Below, piece after piece: positions 28,042 to 38,300 of a stretch of 64,000 bases of DNA; positions within the stretch are counted from its first letter, which is position 1; each line of letters starts with the position of its first letter. Location: assembly GCF_000017265.1 (NCBI RefSeq), contig NC_011144.1:3016001-3080000 (forward strand), given 5' to 3'. The notes beneath the pieces are model-generated. The model was given only the letters and a program-made list of their open reading frames with translations. It had not been told where the DNA came from and made no database searches. This DNA comes from Phenylobacterium zucineum HLK1. GTDB lineage: Bacteria; Pseudomonadota; Alphaproteobacteria; Caulobacterales; Caulobacteraceae. The position numbers were made by a program, and so were the translations under genes.

Positions 28042-29391
28042 CTAGCTCACGAAGATCCAGCCGGGCGGGAGGGCGGAGAGTTCGACGCCGGTGACGATCA
28101 CCTGGTCGCCGTCGCCCATCTCGACGATGACGTCGGCGTCCTGCTGGCGCAGGGTGTAGGTCGTGCCCGCCAGGACGTTCAGCCGGTCGCCCTCGGCGGC
28201 GTTGAAGTCCCGGATCCGGTCGATTCCCGCACCGGCGAAGGTGTGGAACAGGTCCGCCCCCGCGCCGCCGTAGAGGGTGTCGTTTCCCCGGTCCCCCGCC
28301 AGGTAGTCGTCGCCGTCGCCGCCGCGCACGACGTCGTCCCCCTGGCCGCCGCGGACGACGTCGTTCCCGGCCCCGCCGTCCAGGTCGTCATGCCCGAGGT
28401 TGCCCAGCACGGCGTCCGCGCCATCGCCGCCCTTGAGTTCGTCGTTCCCCTGGCCGCCCACCACCCAGTCGCCGCCGCGCCCGCCGAGGACGGTGTCGTT
28501 CCCCCAGTTGCCGTGGAGATCGTTGAAGTCGCTTCCGAAATTGCTTGCGTCGATGCGGTCGTGACCATCGCCGCCGCGGATGAAGTTGGACCCCCGGTTG
28601 TCTTGCAGGAAGTCGTCGCCGTCGCCGCCGAACAACTGATCGTCGCCCCCGCCGCCGGTGACGATGTCCGAACCGCCTTCGCCCGTCAGGGTGTCGTGGC
28701 CTTCATAGCCGATCAGGGTGTCCGATCCGCCGCCGCCCGCGACCTGGTCGGGGCCCACCGAGCCGACGAGTTCCTCGTTCCCCGCCCCGCCCGAGACCGA
28801 CACGCCGGGAGGGGGCGAGCCGTCCGGCGGCCAGCCGGACATGTTCGCCGCGGTGAACTGGCCCACCTGGAGGTTCTGGAACCGCGCGACGTCGATGACG
28901 CCGAAGGCCGCGCCGCCCGTCCCGTCGTACCGCAGCAGCACGTCGGCCCCGTCCTGAATCAGCTGCAGGCGGCCCCGGGCGAAGGGATTGGTCACGCCGT
29001 CCCAGGTCGGATCCGATGGAAGCGCGACATGGACGCGGTCGCCCCCGTCCCCGGTCTGGAAGTCGCTGACCGTCACCCCTCGCCACTCGGGGTCGATGTT
29101 GAGCGACAGGGTATCCGCGCCGGGCCCCAGGGTCACGGCGGCCGCAGGCCAGAGGCCCAGCTCGACGATGTCGTTTCCGGGGCCGGCGTCGATGATGTAG
29201 TCGCCGCGCTGTCCCTGGATCGTGTCGCGGCCGTCGCCGCCGAGCAGAGTCGCCTGACCAGACCCCGCGTCCAGACGGTCGTCGCCGCCGCCGCCGACGA
29301 GCCTGTCGGCGCCGCCCATGCCGAATAGCGTGTCGTTGCCGTCGCCGCCGACCAGCGTGTCGGCGCCCACCCCGCCGTTGAGAACCGGCAT
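28042..29391 (-). CDS. RTX-type calcium-binding repeat protein
   Basis: A 449-residue protein made largely of haemolysin-type nonapeptide repeats of the GGxGxD form, such as GGDGNDTLFGMGGADRLVGGGG and later GGAGNDVVRGGQGDDVV. Such repeats fold into calcium-bound beta-rolls outside the cell. The last 60 residues (AGAGIDRIRDFNAAEGDRL to PPGWIFVS) are nearly the same as those of the neighbouring gene and probably act as the type I secretion signal. No catalytic domain is visible, and no type I secretion genes lie nearby. The frame is open to a GTG at 29439, but the ATG at 29391 has a much better GGGAGAGG site and aligns with its neighbour. Confidence 0.85.
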   Translation of the reverse strand: MPVLNGGVGADTLVGGDGNDTLFGMGGADRLVGGGGDDRLDAGSGQATLLGGDGRDTIQGQRGDYIIDAGPGNDIVELGLWPAAAVTLGPGADTLSLNIDPEWRGVTVSDFQTGDGGDRVHVALPSDPTWDGVTNPFARGRLQLIQDGADVLLRYDGTGGAAFGVIDVARFQNLQVGQFTAANMSGWPPDGSPPPGVSVSGGAGNEELVGSVGPDQVAGGGGSDTLIGYEGHDTLTGEGGSDIVTGGGGDDQLFGGDGDDFLQDNRGSNFIRGGDGHDRIDASNFGSDFNDLHGNWGNDTVLGGRGGDWVVGGQGNDELKGGDGADAVLGNLGHDDLDGGAGNDVVRGGQGDDVVRGGDGDDYLAGDRGNDTLYGGAGADLFHTFAGAGIDRIRDFNAAEGDRLNVLAGTTYTLRQQDADVIVEMGDGDQVIVTGVELSALPPGWIFVS

Positions 29392-29464
29392 CCCGACCTC
29401 TCCCCCGAAAGCTGTGGTCGAGAGACCTACAAGCTTCACCGTTAAGTGACCACCCTTGGGCCCG

Positions 29465-30883
29465 TCAGCTGAAGATCCATCCTGGCGGCAGGCTCGAAAG
29501 CTGCACGCCCACCAGCACCACCCGGTCGTCGCCGCCCATGTCGACGATCGTGTCGGCGCCCTCCTGGCGAAGGGTGTAGCTGGTCCCCGCCAGGACGTTC
29601 ACCCGGTCGCCCTCGGCGGCGTTGAAGTCCAGCACCCGGTCCAGGCCCGCCCCCGAGAACGTGTGGAAGAGGTCCGCCCCAAGCCCGCCCGAGATCGTGT
29701 CGTTCCCGCGGTCCCCGGCCATGTAGTCGTCGCCGTACCAGCCTTCGAGGCTGTCGTTCCCCTGGCCGCCCCGGACCCAGTCGATCCCGTCGTCGCCGTA
29801 GCAGGTGTCGTTCCCGAGGTTCCCGTAGACGGCGTCGCCCTGTGATCCGCCCCAGAGCATGTCGTCGCCCTGGCCGCCCACGACCCAGTCGCCGCCCCGT
29901 CCGCCGATGATGGTGTCCTGACCCCAGTTGCCGTGCAGGTCGTTGAACGGCGAACCCAGGTTCCCATTGCCGCTGACGTCGATGTAGTCGTCGCCCTCGC
30001 CGCCCCGGATGAAGTTCGAGCCGAAGGGGTCGTAGATGACGTCGTCGCCGGCCTCGCCGTAGAGGTGATCGTCGCCGTACTGGCCGTGCAGGCTGTCCCC
30101 GCCGCCGCCGCCGTACAGGGTGTCGTGACCGTCGTTGCCCGCGAGGGTGTCGGCGCCGCCCCAGCCGGCGATCAGATCCGACCCCTTGCCGCCGGTGTAG
30201 CGATCCGCCCCCTCGCTGCCCGCGTACTGCCCGCCGGCGGGCGGGGCCCCGTCAGCGGGCCAGCCGTTCAGGTTGGCGGCCGTGAGCTGGCTCGCCTGGA
30301 CGTTCTGGAGCACCAGGACATCACGCCAGTTCGCCTGCCCGCCTGCGGCTCCGTCCGCGTCCCACTGCAAGACCGCGTCCGCCCCGCGCTGGACCACGCG
30401 GAAGAAGCCCAGCGCGAAGGGGTTGGAGGCTCCGTCCCAGGGGCGGGCCTGGGTCCCGCGGACGAGAATGCTGTCGCCCTGGTCTCCGACCTGGAAGTCG
30501 GTCACGACCGACGGGACGCGTTCACCGTACGACGGCAGGACAACGTCCTTCCCGCTCCCCAGCGTCACCAGGGCCTGCGACGGCCCCATGATGTAGATCG
30601 AATCGTCGCCGGCGCCGCCGTCGACGGTGAACTGGCCCTGATCGATCTCGATGGAGTCATCGCCGGCGCCGCCGTTGAGCGTTCCGGTCCCGGTGGCGAC
30701 GATGTTGTCGTCGCCGTCTTCGCCATCGACGAACGCACCGTTCGCAGGTGACTCGAAGAGATCGATGTTGTCATTCCCTGCGCCGCCGCGCAGCAGGTCG
30801 GCGCCGCCATGGCCGACGATCAGATCGTCCTCTGCGCCGCCCGATATCGTGTCGGCGCCCGCCGTTCCGAAAAGCCAAGCCAC
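29465..30883 (-). CDS. RTX-type calcium-binding repeat protein, tandem paralogue
   Basis: A 472-residue protein of the same build as the one 25 to 74 bases downstream: N-terminal GTAGADTISGGAEDDLIVGHGG repeats, a middle region with VTDFQVGDQGDSI and FALGFFRVVQRGADAVLQWD, more GGxGxD repeats, and a C-terminus ending SSLPPGWIFS. The shared middle and C-terminal parts identify a tandem duplication followed by divergence. The start is GTG with GGGGCGGG upstream. Likely secreted and calcium-dependent, with a surface or matrix role, unproven. Confidence 0.85.
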   Translation of the reverse strand: MAWLFGTAGADTISGGAEDDLIVGHGGADLLRGGAGNDNIDLFESPANGAFVDGEDGDDNIVATGTGTLNGGAGDDSIEIDQGQFTVDGGAGDDSIYIMGPSQALVTLGSGKDVVLPSYGERVPSVVTDFQVGDQGDSILVRGTQARPWDGASNPFALGFFRVVQRGADAVLQWDADGAAGGQANWRDVLVLQNVQASQLTAANLNGWPADGAPPAGGQYAGSEGADRYTGGKGSDLIAGWGGADTLAGNDGHDTLYGGGGGDSLHGQYGDDHLYGEAGDDVIYDPFGSNFIRGGEGDDYIDVSGNGNLGSPFNDLHGNWGQDTIIGGRGGDWVVGGQGDDMLWGGSQGDAVYGNLGNDTCYGDDGIDWVRGGQGNDSLEGWYGDDYMAGDRGNDTISGGLGADLFHTFSGAGLDRVLDFNAAEGDRVNVLAGTSYTLRQEGADTIVDMGGDDRVVLVGVQLSSLPPGWIFS

Positions 30884-30947
30884 AGCGCCCGCCCCAACAA
30901 CATCTTAAGTTGCAGAGGCTACAAGCTCAGCCGTTCGGCGACCAGCT

Positions 30948-32609
<1,662 letters not shown>

Positions 32610-32696
32610 GGGGCGTGCCGCTCGCTCTCTGGAATGTCCGGAAGTCGGCGTGCAGATAGCCCCCGGGGGCCGCAGAAGCAACGGCGCCCGGGTCCT

Positions 32697-32936
32697 TCAG
32701 CCCGTCTCGGCCAGGATCTCGCGCGCCCTGCGCAGCACCACCCGCCGGCCCGGATGCTCGCTCGCCGCCGCCTGGAAGATGGCCCTGGCGAGCACCATGC
32801 CCGCCGCCCGGCCCAGTTCGCGCTCGGGCGCCGTCCGGGGCAGGTTCCACAGCTCCACCACGTAGGGCAGCCCTTCGGCCGGCCCCGCGGCCGGCGCCAT
32901 CGGGACCACCCTGCCGGCCTCGTGCCTGCCGTTCAT
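32697..32936 (-). CDS. Small soluble protein, paralogue of next gene
   Basis: A 79-residue protein with the core LPYVVELWNLPRTAPERELGR and a C-terminal HPGRRVVLRRAREIL. It aligns with the following 95-residue protein over LPYxVExW and the YPGRQVTLRH/HPGRRVVLRR segment, so the two look like tandem duplicates. No known domain is recognisable. It lies 10 bases downstream of its paralogue on the same strand and precedes ettA. Confidence 0.6.
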   Translation of the reverse strand: MNGRHEAGRVVPMAPAAGPAEGLPYVVELWNLPRTAPERELGRAAGMVLARAIFQAAASEHPGRRVVLRRAREILAETG

Positions 32937-32946
32937 CGGCGGCCGG

Positions 32947-33234
32947 TCAGTGGGCGCGGCCGTTCCAGCGGCTCAGCACGCTGGACTTGTGGCGCAGGGT
33001 GACCTGGCGGCCGGGATACTCCCGGGTCGCGGCGTAGTAGGCCGCGTAGCCGATGGAGGGGCTGGAGCTGACGGCCAGGACCCGCTCCACGTAATGGCCG
33101 TCCTCGTCCCAGACCTCGACCTTGTAGGGCAGATCCTCGCCTTCGGCCGGGAACCCTCCGTATGGTGAAGGCGTTCCACCGCTTTCGTCGGTGGGATCGT
33201 CGGGGGGACGAAGCTGGTGCGTACTCAAGAACAT
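32947..33234 (-). CDS. Small soluble protein, unknown function
   Basis: A 95-residue protein. The C-terminal 60 residues, LPYKVEVWDEDGHYVERVLA then AAYYAATREYPGRQVTLRH, form the conserved part and resemble the 79-residue neighbour. The N-terminal 35 residues are polar and Pro/Gly-rich. The open frame extends upstream to 33327, but the ATG at 33234 is the first sensible one. Function unknown. The hybrid kinase gene lies divergently 152 bases away. Confidence 0.6.
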   Translation of the reverse strand: MFLSTHQLRPPDDPTDESGGTPSPYGGFPAEGEDLPYKVEVWDEDGHYVERVLAVSSSPSIGYAAYYAATREYPGRQVTLRHKSSVLSRWNGRAH

Positions 33235-33386
33235 CGCTCGCCCCCTCCACAAGCGGGCCCACCGCAAGCGGGGGCATCCTTCAGACGCCGCGCTCCGGTT
33301 GTCAATTCGGCCCACCGTGAATTGCATTCGGCGCCCCCGTGGGGTAGCCGTCGCCGCCGGCGGGGCGGCGCCGAGAGCACGAGTTC

Positions 33387-35774
33387 ATGAAGGCCGCGAC
33401 CCAACCTCCCGCCCAGGACCGCGGCCTAGAGCAGTTGATCGAGTCGATCTCCGATCACGCGATCTACATGCTCGATCCCGATGGCCGGGTGGTCACCTGG
33501 AACAGCGGCGCCCAGCGGCTGAAGGGCTACGCGCGCGAGGAGATCGAGGGCCAGCCCTTCGCCCGCTTCTTCTCGGTCGAGGACCGCCGCGCGGGCGTGC
33601 CCGAGCAGCTGCTGGCCGAGGCCGCCGAGAAGGGCAAGGTCGAGACCGAGGGCTGGCGCGTCCGCAAGGACGGCGGCCGCTTCTGGGCCCAGGGCGCCCT
33701 GCACGCCGTCCGGGCCGAGAACGGGGCGCTGGTCGGCTTCGCCAAGATCACCCGCGACATGACCGCGGACCGGGCCGCGCGCGACGCCCTGATCGAGAGC
33801 GAGCGCCGCTTCCGGCTGATGGTCGAGAACGTCATCGACTACGCCATCTTCATGCTGGACGTGAACGGCACGGTGGCGAACTGGAACGCCGGCGCCCAGC
33901 GCATCAAGGGCTACACCGCCGACGAGGTGGTGGGCTCCCACTTCAGCCGCTTCTACACGCCCGAGGACCGTCGGGCCGGCCTGCCCGCCCGCGCCCTCGA
34001 GACCGCCCGCACCGAGGGCCGGTTCGAGGCCGAGGGCTGGCGCTTGCGCAAGGACGGCGGCCGCTTCTGGGCCCTCGTCGTCATCGACCCGATCTGGGAC
34101 GAGGAGCGGCGGCTCATCGGCTTCGCCAAGATCACCCGCGACATCAGCCAGCGGAAGGCGGCCGAGGACGCCCTGGCCGAGAGCGAGCGCCAGTTCCGCA
34201 TGCTGGTGGCCGGGGTCGTGGACTACGCGCTCTACATGCTGGATCCGAACGGCGTGATCTCCAGCTGGAACGCCGGCGCCGAGCACATCAAGGGCTACCA
34301 GGCCGACGACATCGTCGGGCAGCACTTCAGCCGCTTCTACACCGAGGCCGACCGCGCCGCCGGGGTGCCCGCCCGGGCCCTGCAGACGGCCGGCGAACAG
34401 GGCCGCTACGAGGCCGAGGGCTGGCGCGTGCGCAAGGACGGCAGCCTGTTCTGGGCCAGCGTGGTGATCGACGCGATCCGCGACGAGGACGGCCGGCTGG
34501 TCGGCTTCGCCAAGATCACCCGCGACGTCACCGAGAAGCGCAACGCCCAGCTCGAGCTGCAGCGGGCGCACGACCAGCTCGCCCAGGCCCAGAAGATGGA
34601 GGCGCTGGGCAAGCTCACCGGTGGGGTCGCCCACGACTTCAACAACCTGCTGATGGTGGTCAGCGGCCAGGCCCAGATGCTGCGCAACCGGGTGGGCGAC
34701 GACCCCCGCGCCCTGCGCGCGCTGGACGCCATCGAGACGTCGGCCAAGCGGGGCGAGGACCTGACCCGGCACCTGCTGGCCTTCTCGCGGCGCCAGCGGC
34801 TGCAGCCGGTGCCCGTGGCCCTGGCCGACCGGGTCGAGGACCTGAAGGACCTGATCGCCGCCAGCCTGCCGCCCACGGTGCGGCTGGTGATCGACCTGTC
34901 CTCCGAGCTCTGGCCGGTGAAGGTGGACCCCAGCGAGCTGGAGCTGTCGCTGCTGAACCTGGCCGTGAACGCCCGCGACGCCATGCCGGGCGGCGGCGTG
35001 CTGGCGATCACCGCAGAGAACGTGAAGCTGACGCGCTCGGCCGGGCAGACCCTGGCGGGCGACTTCGTGGCGGTGACCGTCAGCGACACGGGCGTCGGCA
35101 TCCCCGACGACATCCTGCCCCGGATCTTCGACCCGTTCTTCACCACCAAGGAAGTCAGCAAGGGCACCGGCCTTGGTCTCTCGCAGGTGTACGGCTTCGC
35201 CCAGCAGTCGGGCGGCGAGGTGCAGGTCAGGAGCGAGCTGGGCCGGGGCACGAGCTTCACGTTCTACCTGCCGCGCACCTCGGCGAAGGTCGCCCGGCCC
35301 GTCGAGGAGGCCGCGGAGCCGGTCGCCCGCAGCGCCCGGATCCTGGTGGTCGAGGACAACCCGGAGGTGGCCGAGGTGGCCGCCGCGATGCTGGAGCAAC
35401 TGGGCCACACCGTGCGGGTCGTGGGCGGCGCGGCGGCGGCGATGAGCGCCCTGCACGAGCACGAGACCCCCGACCTCGTCTTCTCCGACATCGTCATGGC
35501 CGGCGAGATCGACGGCCTGGGCCTGGCCCGGCGCGTCCGGGAGGAGGCGCCCTCGGTTCCGGTGCTGCTGGCCACCGGCTACAGCCAGGCCGCCGAACAG
35601 CTCGGCGACGAGTTCCCGATCCTGCGCAAGCCCTACAAGCTGGGCGAGCTCAGCCGGGCCGTCGGCGTCCTGCTGGCGCGCAGCCAGGCCGCCGACGACA
35701 AGCTGATCAGCCTGCAGAGCGCGCGCCGCGCCCGGCAGGCCCGGCGCGACGGCGACCCGCCGCCGCGCAGCTAG
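33387..35774 (+). CDS. Hybrid sensor histidine kinase with three tandem PAS domains
   Basis: A 795-residue soluble kinase. Three PAS domains of nearly equal make-up repeat with a period of 128 residues (WN-x-GA motif at 38, 166 and 294; each closed by FAKITRD). A HisKA domain follows with GGVAHDFNNLL (phospho-acceptor His416), then HATPase with DTGVGIPDDILPRIF and GTGLGLSQVYGF, and a C-terminal receiver with Asp701 in LVFSDIVMAG. There is no transmembrane segment, so it senses a cytosolic cue such as redox, light or a ligand bound in PAS. No response regulator partner is next to it. Confidence 0.93.
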   Translation: MKAATQPPAQDRGLEQLIESISDHAIYMLDPDGRVVTWNSGAQRLKGYAREEIEGQPFARFFSVEDRRAGVPEQLLAEAAEKGKVETEGWRVRKDGGRFWAQGALHAVRAENGALVGFAKITRDMTADRAARDALIESERRFRLMVENVIDYAIFMLDVNGTVANWNAGAQRIKGYTADEVVGSHFSRFYTPEDRRAGLPARALETARTEGRFEAEGWRLRKDGGRFWALVVIDPIWDEERRLIGFAKITRDISQRKAAEDALAESERQFRMLVAGVVDYALYMLDPNGVISSWNAGAEHIKGYQADDIVGQHFSRFYTEADRAAGVPARALQTAGEQGRYEAEGWRVRKDGSLFWASVVIDAIRDEDGRLVGFAKITRDVTEKRNAQLELQRAHDQLAQAQKMEALGKLTGGVAHDFNNLLMVVSGQAQMLRNRVGDDPRALRALDAIETSAKRGEDLTRHLLAFSRRQRLQPVPVALADRVEDLKDLIAASLPPTVRLVIDLSSELWPVKVDPSELELSLLNLAVNARDAMPGGGVLAITAENVKLTRSAGQTLAGDFVAVTVSDTGVGIPDDILPRIFDPFFTTKEVSKGTGLGLSQVYGFAQQSGGEVQVRSELGRGTSFTFYLPRTSAKVARPVEEAAEPVARSARILVVEDNPEVAEVAAAMLEQLGHTVRVVGGAAAAMSALHEHETPDLVFSDIVMAGEIDGLGLARRVREEAPSVPVLLATGYSQAAEQLGDEFPILRKPYKLGELSRAVGVLLARSQAADDKLISLQSARRARQARRDGDPPPRS

Positions 35775-35798
35775 ACCGGGTTGCGGCCTAGTTCCGGC

Positions 35799-36167
35799 CT
35801 AGTTCCGAGCCGTCTGCAGGGTCACCGCGCCGCGGTTGCAGGCGCGGATCTGGCCGGCCGTCAGCTCGCGGCCGCGGCTCTTGTAGCTGCTGACCGGCCC
35901 CACGACGGCGGCCACCCGCTTGCACTCCTTCACCAGGCCGTCGACGCCCTGCCGGCGCGAGGCGTGGCCCGCGCACTGGTCGCCCTCGCAGCGCCAGGCG
36001 ACGCCCGCGATGGTGGCCTCCCTCGGCGCCGTCGCCGGCGCCTTGAGCGTCGCCTCGCCGTTGAACTCGCCCGTGGAGAGCGTCTGGGCGAAAGCCGGCC
36101 CGGAGACGCACGCCCCCGACACGAGCGCCGCAGCGGCGATCGCGCCCAACATCCTGAAACTTTGCAT
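35799..36167 (-). CDS. Small exported Cys-containing protein (Caulobacterales type)
   Basis: A 122-residue exported protein with signal peptide (MQSFRMLGAIAAAALVSGA, cleaved near AFAQ). The mature part has CEGDQCAGHASRRQGVD, KECKRVAAVVGPVSSYKSRG and CNRGAVTL, four cysteines that could form two disulfides. It recalls the short CC_3452-like secreted proteins of Caulobacter, but I cannot verify that. SD AAAGGA lies eight bases before the chosen ATG. Divergent from a TetR regulator, with which it shares a repeated operator. Confidence 0.65.
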   Translation of the reverse strand: MQSFRMLGAIAAAALVSGACVSGPAFAQTLSTGEFNGEATLKAPATAPREATIAGVAWRCEGDQCAGHASRRQGVDGLVKECKRVAAVVGPVSSYKSRGRELTAGQIRACNRGAVTLQTARN

Positions 36168-36188
36168 TCTCGTGATCCTTTCGGTAGA

Positions 36189-36233
36189 AAAGAGCACGAC
36201 CGGTCGCTAAGCCCGGAAAGAGCACGATCGGTC
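36189..36233. promoter_or_regulatory. Duplicated operator between TetR gene and divergent secreted-protein gene
   Basis: AAAGAGCACGAYCGGTC occurs twice as a direct repeat, 36189-36205 and 36217-36233, 28 bases apart, differing only at one position. The core GACCGGTC of the first copy is itself a perfect palindrome. Both lie in the 95-base divergent gap, which suggests cooperative binding of the neighbouring TetR protein. Confidence 0.65.
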
Positions 36234-36262
36234 ACTTTCTGTCAAGCAGGGAGGCTTGGCCT

Positions 36263-36856
36263 TTGCGCAAGGGTGAGGCGACGCGCCTCCGGATCATCGA
36301 CGAAGCGGCCCGCCAGGCGGCGTCCCGCGGCCTGGGCCCGGTCAGCCTCGCCGACGTGGCCGAGGCGGTGGGCCTGTCGAAGAGCGGCCTCTTCAAGCAC
36401 TTCGATTCGAAAGAGGCGATGGAGCTGGCGGTCATCGACCATGTCAGCCGGCTCTTCACCGAATTCGTCTGGCGGCCGGCCGAGGGGCTGCCCACCGCCC
36501 GCGCGCGGCTGTCGCGGATCTTCGAGCTGTGGCTCGACTGGGAGGAGAAGGAGTGGGCCAAGGGCGGCTGCCCGCTCATGGCCTTCAGCGTCGAGCTGGA
36601 CGACCAGCCGGGGCCCGCCCGCGACCTCCTGCAGAAGCGGCTGCAGCAGTGGAAGCGTACGCTGGTGCGCCAGTTCCAGGAGATGCGTGAGCCGCCGCTC
36701 TCCGAGCCCGAGGCGCAGGCGGCCTATTTCCAGATGAAGAGCTTCGCGCTCGGCCACTTGGACGCCCGCCGGATCATGGGCGACGCCGACGCGCGCCGAT
36801 CGGCCCAGGCGGCCTTCGCGGCCCTGCTGGACCGCACGGAACGTCAGGCGGCCTGA
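36263..36856 (+). CDS. TetR/AcrR family transcriptional regulator
   Basis: A 197-residue regulator. The N-terminal helix-turn-helix is typical: ATRLRIIDEAARQAASRGLG and VSLADVAEAVGLSKSGLFKHF. The C-terminal ligand domain holds GGCPLMAFSVELDDQPGPARD, which is found in the TetR subgroup with a conserved Cys. The start is TTG with GGGAGG eight bases upstream. It lies divergent from the secreted protein gene, and the operator between them suggests it represses itself and that gene. Confidence 0.87.
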   Translation: MRKGEATRLRIIDEAARQAASRGLGPVSLADVAEAVGLSKSGLFKHFDSKEAMELAVIDHVSRLFTEFVWRPAEGLPTARARLSRIFELWLDWEEKEWAKGGCPLMAFSVELDDQPGPARDLLQKRLQQWKRTLVRQFQEMREPPLSEPEAQAAYFQMKSFALGHLDARRIMGDADARRSAQAAFAALLDRTERQAA

Positions 36857-36919
36857 CGGCTGCTGCGGAACCTCGCCCGCCCGCCCCGCGTACTCCTTGC
36901 TGACCCAAGGAGACATCAC

Positions 36920-37102
36920 ATGCACAAGGACGAGATGAAGGGCGCCGGCAAGGACCTGAAGGGCTCCGTCAAGGAAACCGCCGGCCGCGCCACCGGCGAT
37001 GAGCGCCTCGAAGCCGAAGGGACCGCCGACCGCGTGGAAGGCAAGGTCCAGAAGGGCGTCGGCAACCTCAAGGAAGCCGCCCGCGACGCGCTGAAGCACT
37101 AG
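36920..37102 (+). CDS. CsbD family stress protein
   Basis: A 60-residue very hydrophilic protein. It has the CsbD pattern KGAGKDLKGSVKETAGRATGD followed by EGTADRVEGKVQKGVGNLKEA, with no Cys, Trp or aromatic residues. Family members are abundant general-stress proteins of unknown mechanism. A Shine-Dalgarno CAAGGAG is placed just before the start. It has its own short upstream gap after the TetR gene and is followed by a truncated haemoglobin gene on the same strand. Confidence 0.9.
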   Translation: MHKDEMKGAGKDLKGSVKETAGRATGDERLEAEGTADRVEGKVQKGVGNLKEAARDALKH

Positions 37103-37157
37103 AGCTAGGTAATACCCCGGAGGTTGGCGCGGGCGCGTTCCGCGCTATCTCCGGGGC

Positions 37158-37592
37158 ATGAACTCCATCGAGCATCCCCGCCGGCCGCGGATCGGGCCCG
37201 GCGTGGCCGTCGGCGTCACCGAGGACGTCATCCGCCGCCAGGTGCACGCGTTCTACGGCAAGGTCCGGCAGGACGAGGTCCTGGGGCCGATCTTCAACGG
37301 CGTCATCGAGGACTGGGACGAGCATCTGGCCAAGCTCACCGACTTCTGGTCGTCGGTGCTGCTGATGACCGGCCGGTTCAAGGGCTCGCCCATGGCCGCA
37401 CACGCGCGCGCGCCGGGCATCGAAGCCGAGCACTTCCCCCGCTGGCTGCGGATCTGGGGCGAGACGGCGCGCGAGCAGTGCCGCCCCGAGGCCGCCGACC
37501 TCTTCATCGCCAAGGCCGAGATGATCGGGGAGTCCCTGAAGCTGGGCCTCGCCGTTAGCCGCGGCGAGATCCCGCCGCTGTCGCTGCGCTAG
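37158..37592 (+). CDS. Group III truncated haemoglobin
   Basis: A 144-residue haem protein. It follows the group III pattern: VTEDVIRRQVHAFYGKVRQDEVLGPIF near the N-terminus, DWDEHLAKLTDFWSSVLLMTGRFKGSPMAAH (the final His is the proximal-region residue) and a closing FPRWLRIWGETAREQ. It may bind oxygen or NO and protect against nitrosative stress; the exact role is unknown. Length is normal. It lies between CsbD and a DJ-1-like protein, suggesting a stress cluster, although gaps of about 55 and 85 bases do not prove an operon. Confidence 0.9.
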   Translation: MNSIEHPRRPRIGPGVAVGVTEDVIRRQVHAFYGKVRQDEVLGPIFNGVIEDWDEHLAKLTDFWSSVLLMTGRFKGSPMAAHARAPGIEAEHFPRWLRIWGETAREQCRPEAADLFIAKAEMIGESLKLGLAVSRGEIPPLSLR

Positions 37593-37676
37593 GCCGCCGG
37601 GCCACTTCCCGTCCGACGGCCCTTTCCCCGCTTCCGAAGCGGGCTACAGCATGGCCCCAGCAGACAGGAAGCCGCC

Positions 37677-38300
37677 ATGCAGATCGCAATCCTCACCTTC
37701 GACGGGTTCAACGAGCTGGACTCGTTCATCGCCGCGGGGATCCTCAACCGTCTGAAGGGGAAGGGGTGGGCCGCGCACGTCACCTCTCCCACCGAACAGG
37801 TGATCTCGATGAACGGGGTGACGGTCCAGCGCCAGCGGCCGCTGGAGTTCGCCCGCGAGGCTGACGCCGTCCTGATCGGCAGCGGGGTGCGCACCCGCGA
37901 GATCGCCGCCGACGCCGACCTTCTCGCCCGGATCGCGCTCGACCCGTCGCGCCAGTTGATCGGCGCCCAGTGCTCCGGCACGCTGCTGCTCGCCCGGCTG
38001 GGCCTGGTCGGCGACCTGCCGGCGTGCACCGACCTGACGACCAGGCCGTGGGTGGTCGAAGCCGGCGTCGAGGTGATCGACGCGCCGCTCATGGCCCACG
38101 GCAACGTGGCGACGGCGGGCGGCTGCCTGGCCTCGCAGTACCTCGCCGCCTGGATGATCGCCCGCGGCGCCGGCCTGCGGGAGGCCGAGGAGGCCATCCA
38201 CTACGTCGCGCCGGTGGGCGAAAAGGCCGCCTATGTCGAGCGTGCGCTGGACGTCGTCAGGCCGTTCGTCGAGCCGGCCGCCGGCGCTCCGGCGGCCTAG
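37677..38300 (+). CDS. DJ-1/PfpI family protein
   Basis: A 207-residue protein of the DJ-1/PfpI superfamily, a different subgroup from the one at 27358. The nucleophile Cys sits in GAQCSGTLLLARLGL, preceded by FDGFNELDSFIA at the first strand and SGVRTREIAADADLL, and followed by GCLASQYLAAWMIARG. The AraC-type regulator often fused to such domains is missing. Likely a small-molecule hydratase/isomerase or stress protein. Its last bases overlap the convergent oxidoreductase stop region by four bases. Confidence 0.85.
   Translation: MQIAILTFDGFNELDSFIAAGILNRLKGKGWAAHVTSPTEQVISMNGVTVQRQRPLEFAREADAVLIGSGVRTREIAADADLLARIALDPSRQLIGAQCSGTLLLARLGLVGDLPACTDLTTRPWVVEAGVEVIDAPLMAHGNVATAGGCLASQYLAAWMIARGAGLREAEEAIHYVAPVGEKAAYVERALDVVRPFVEPAAGAPAA

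Noticed and set aside
28042..30883. Regular GC-rich repeats as a CRISPR array or satellite
   Set aside because: The periodicity is that of codons for GGxGxD nonapeptides inside open frames; units vary and no spacers are present.
33191..35791. A long plus-strand frame in a second phase across the PAS kinase gene
   Set aside because: It is a shifted-frame shadow of the kinase, with proline/arginine-rich composition and no domain.
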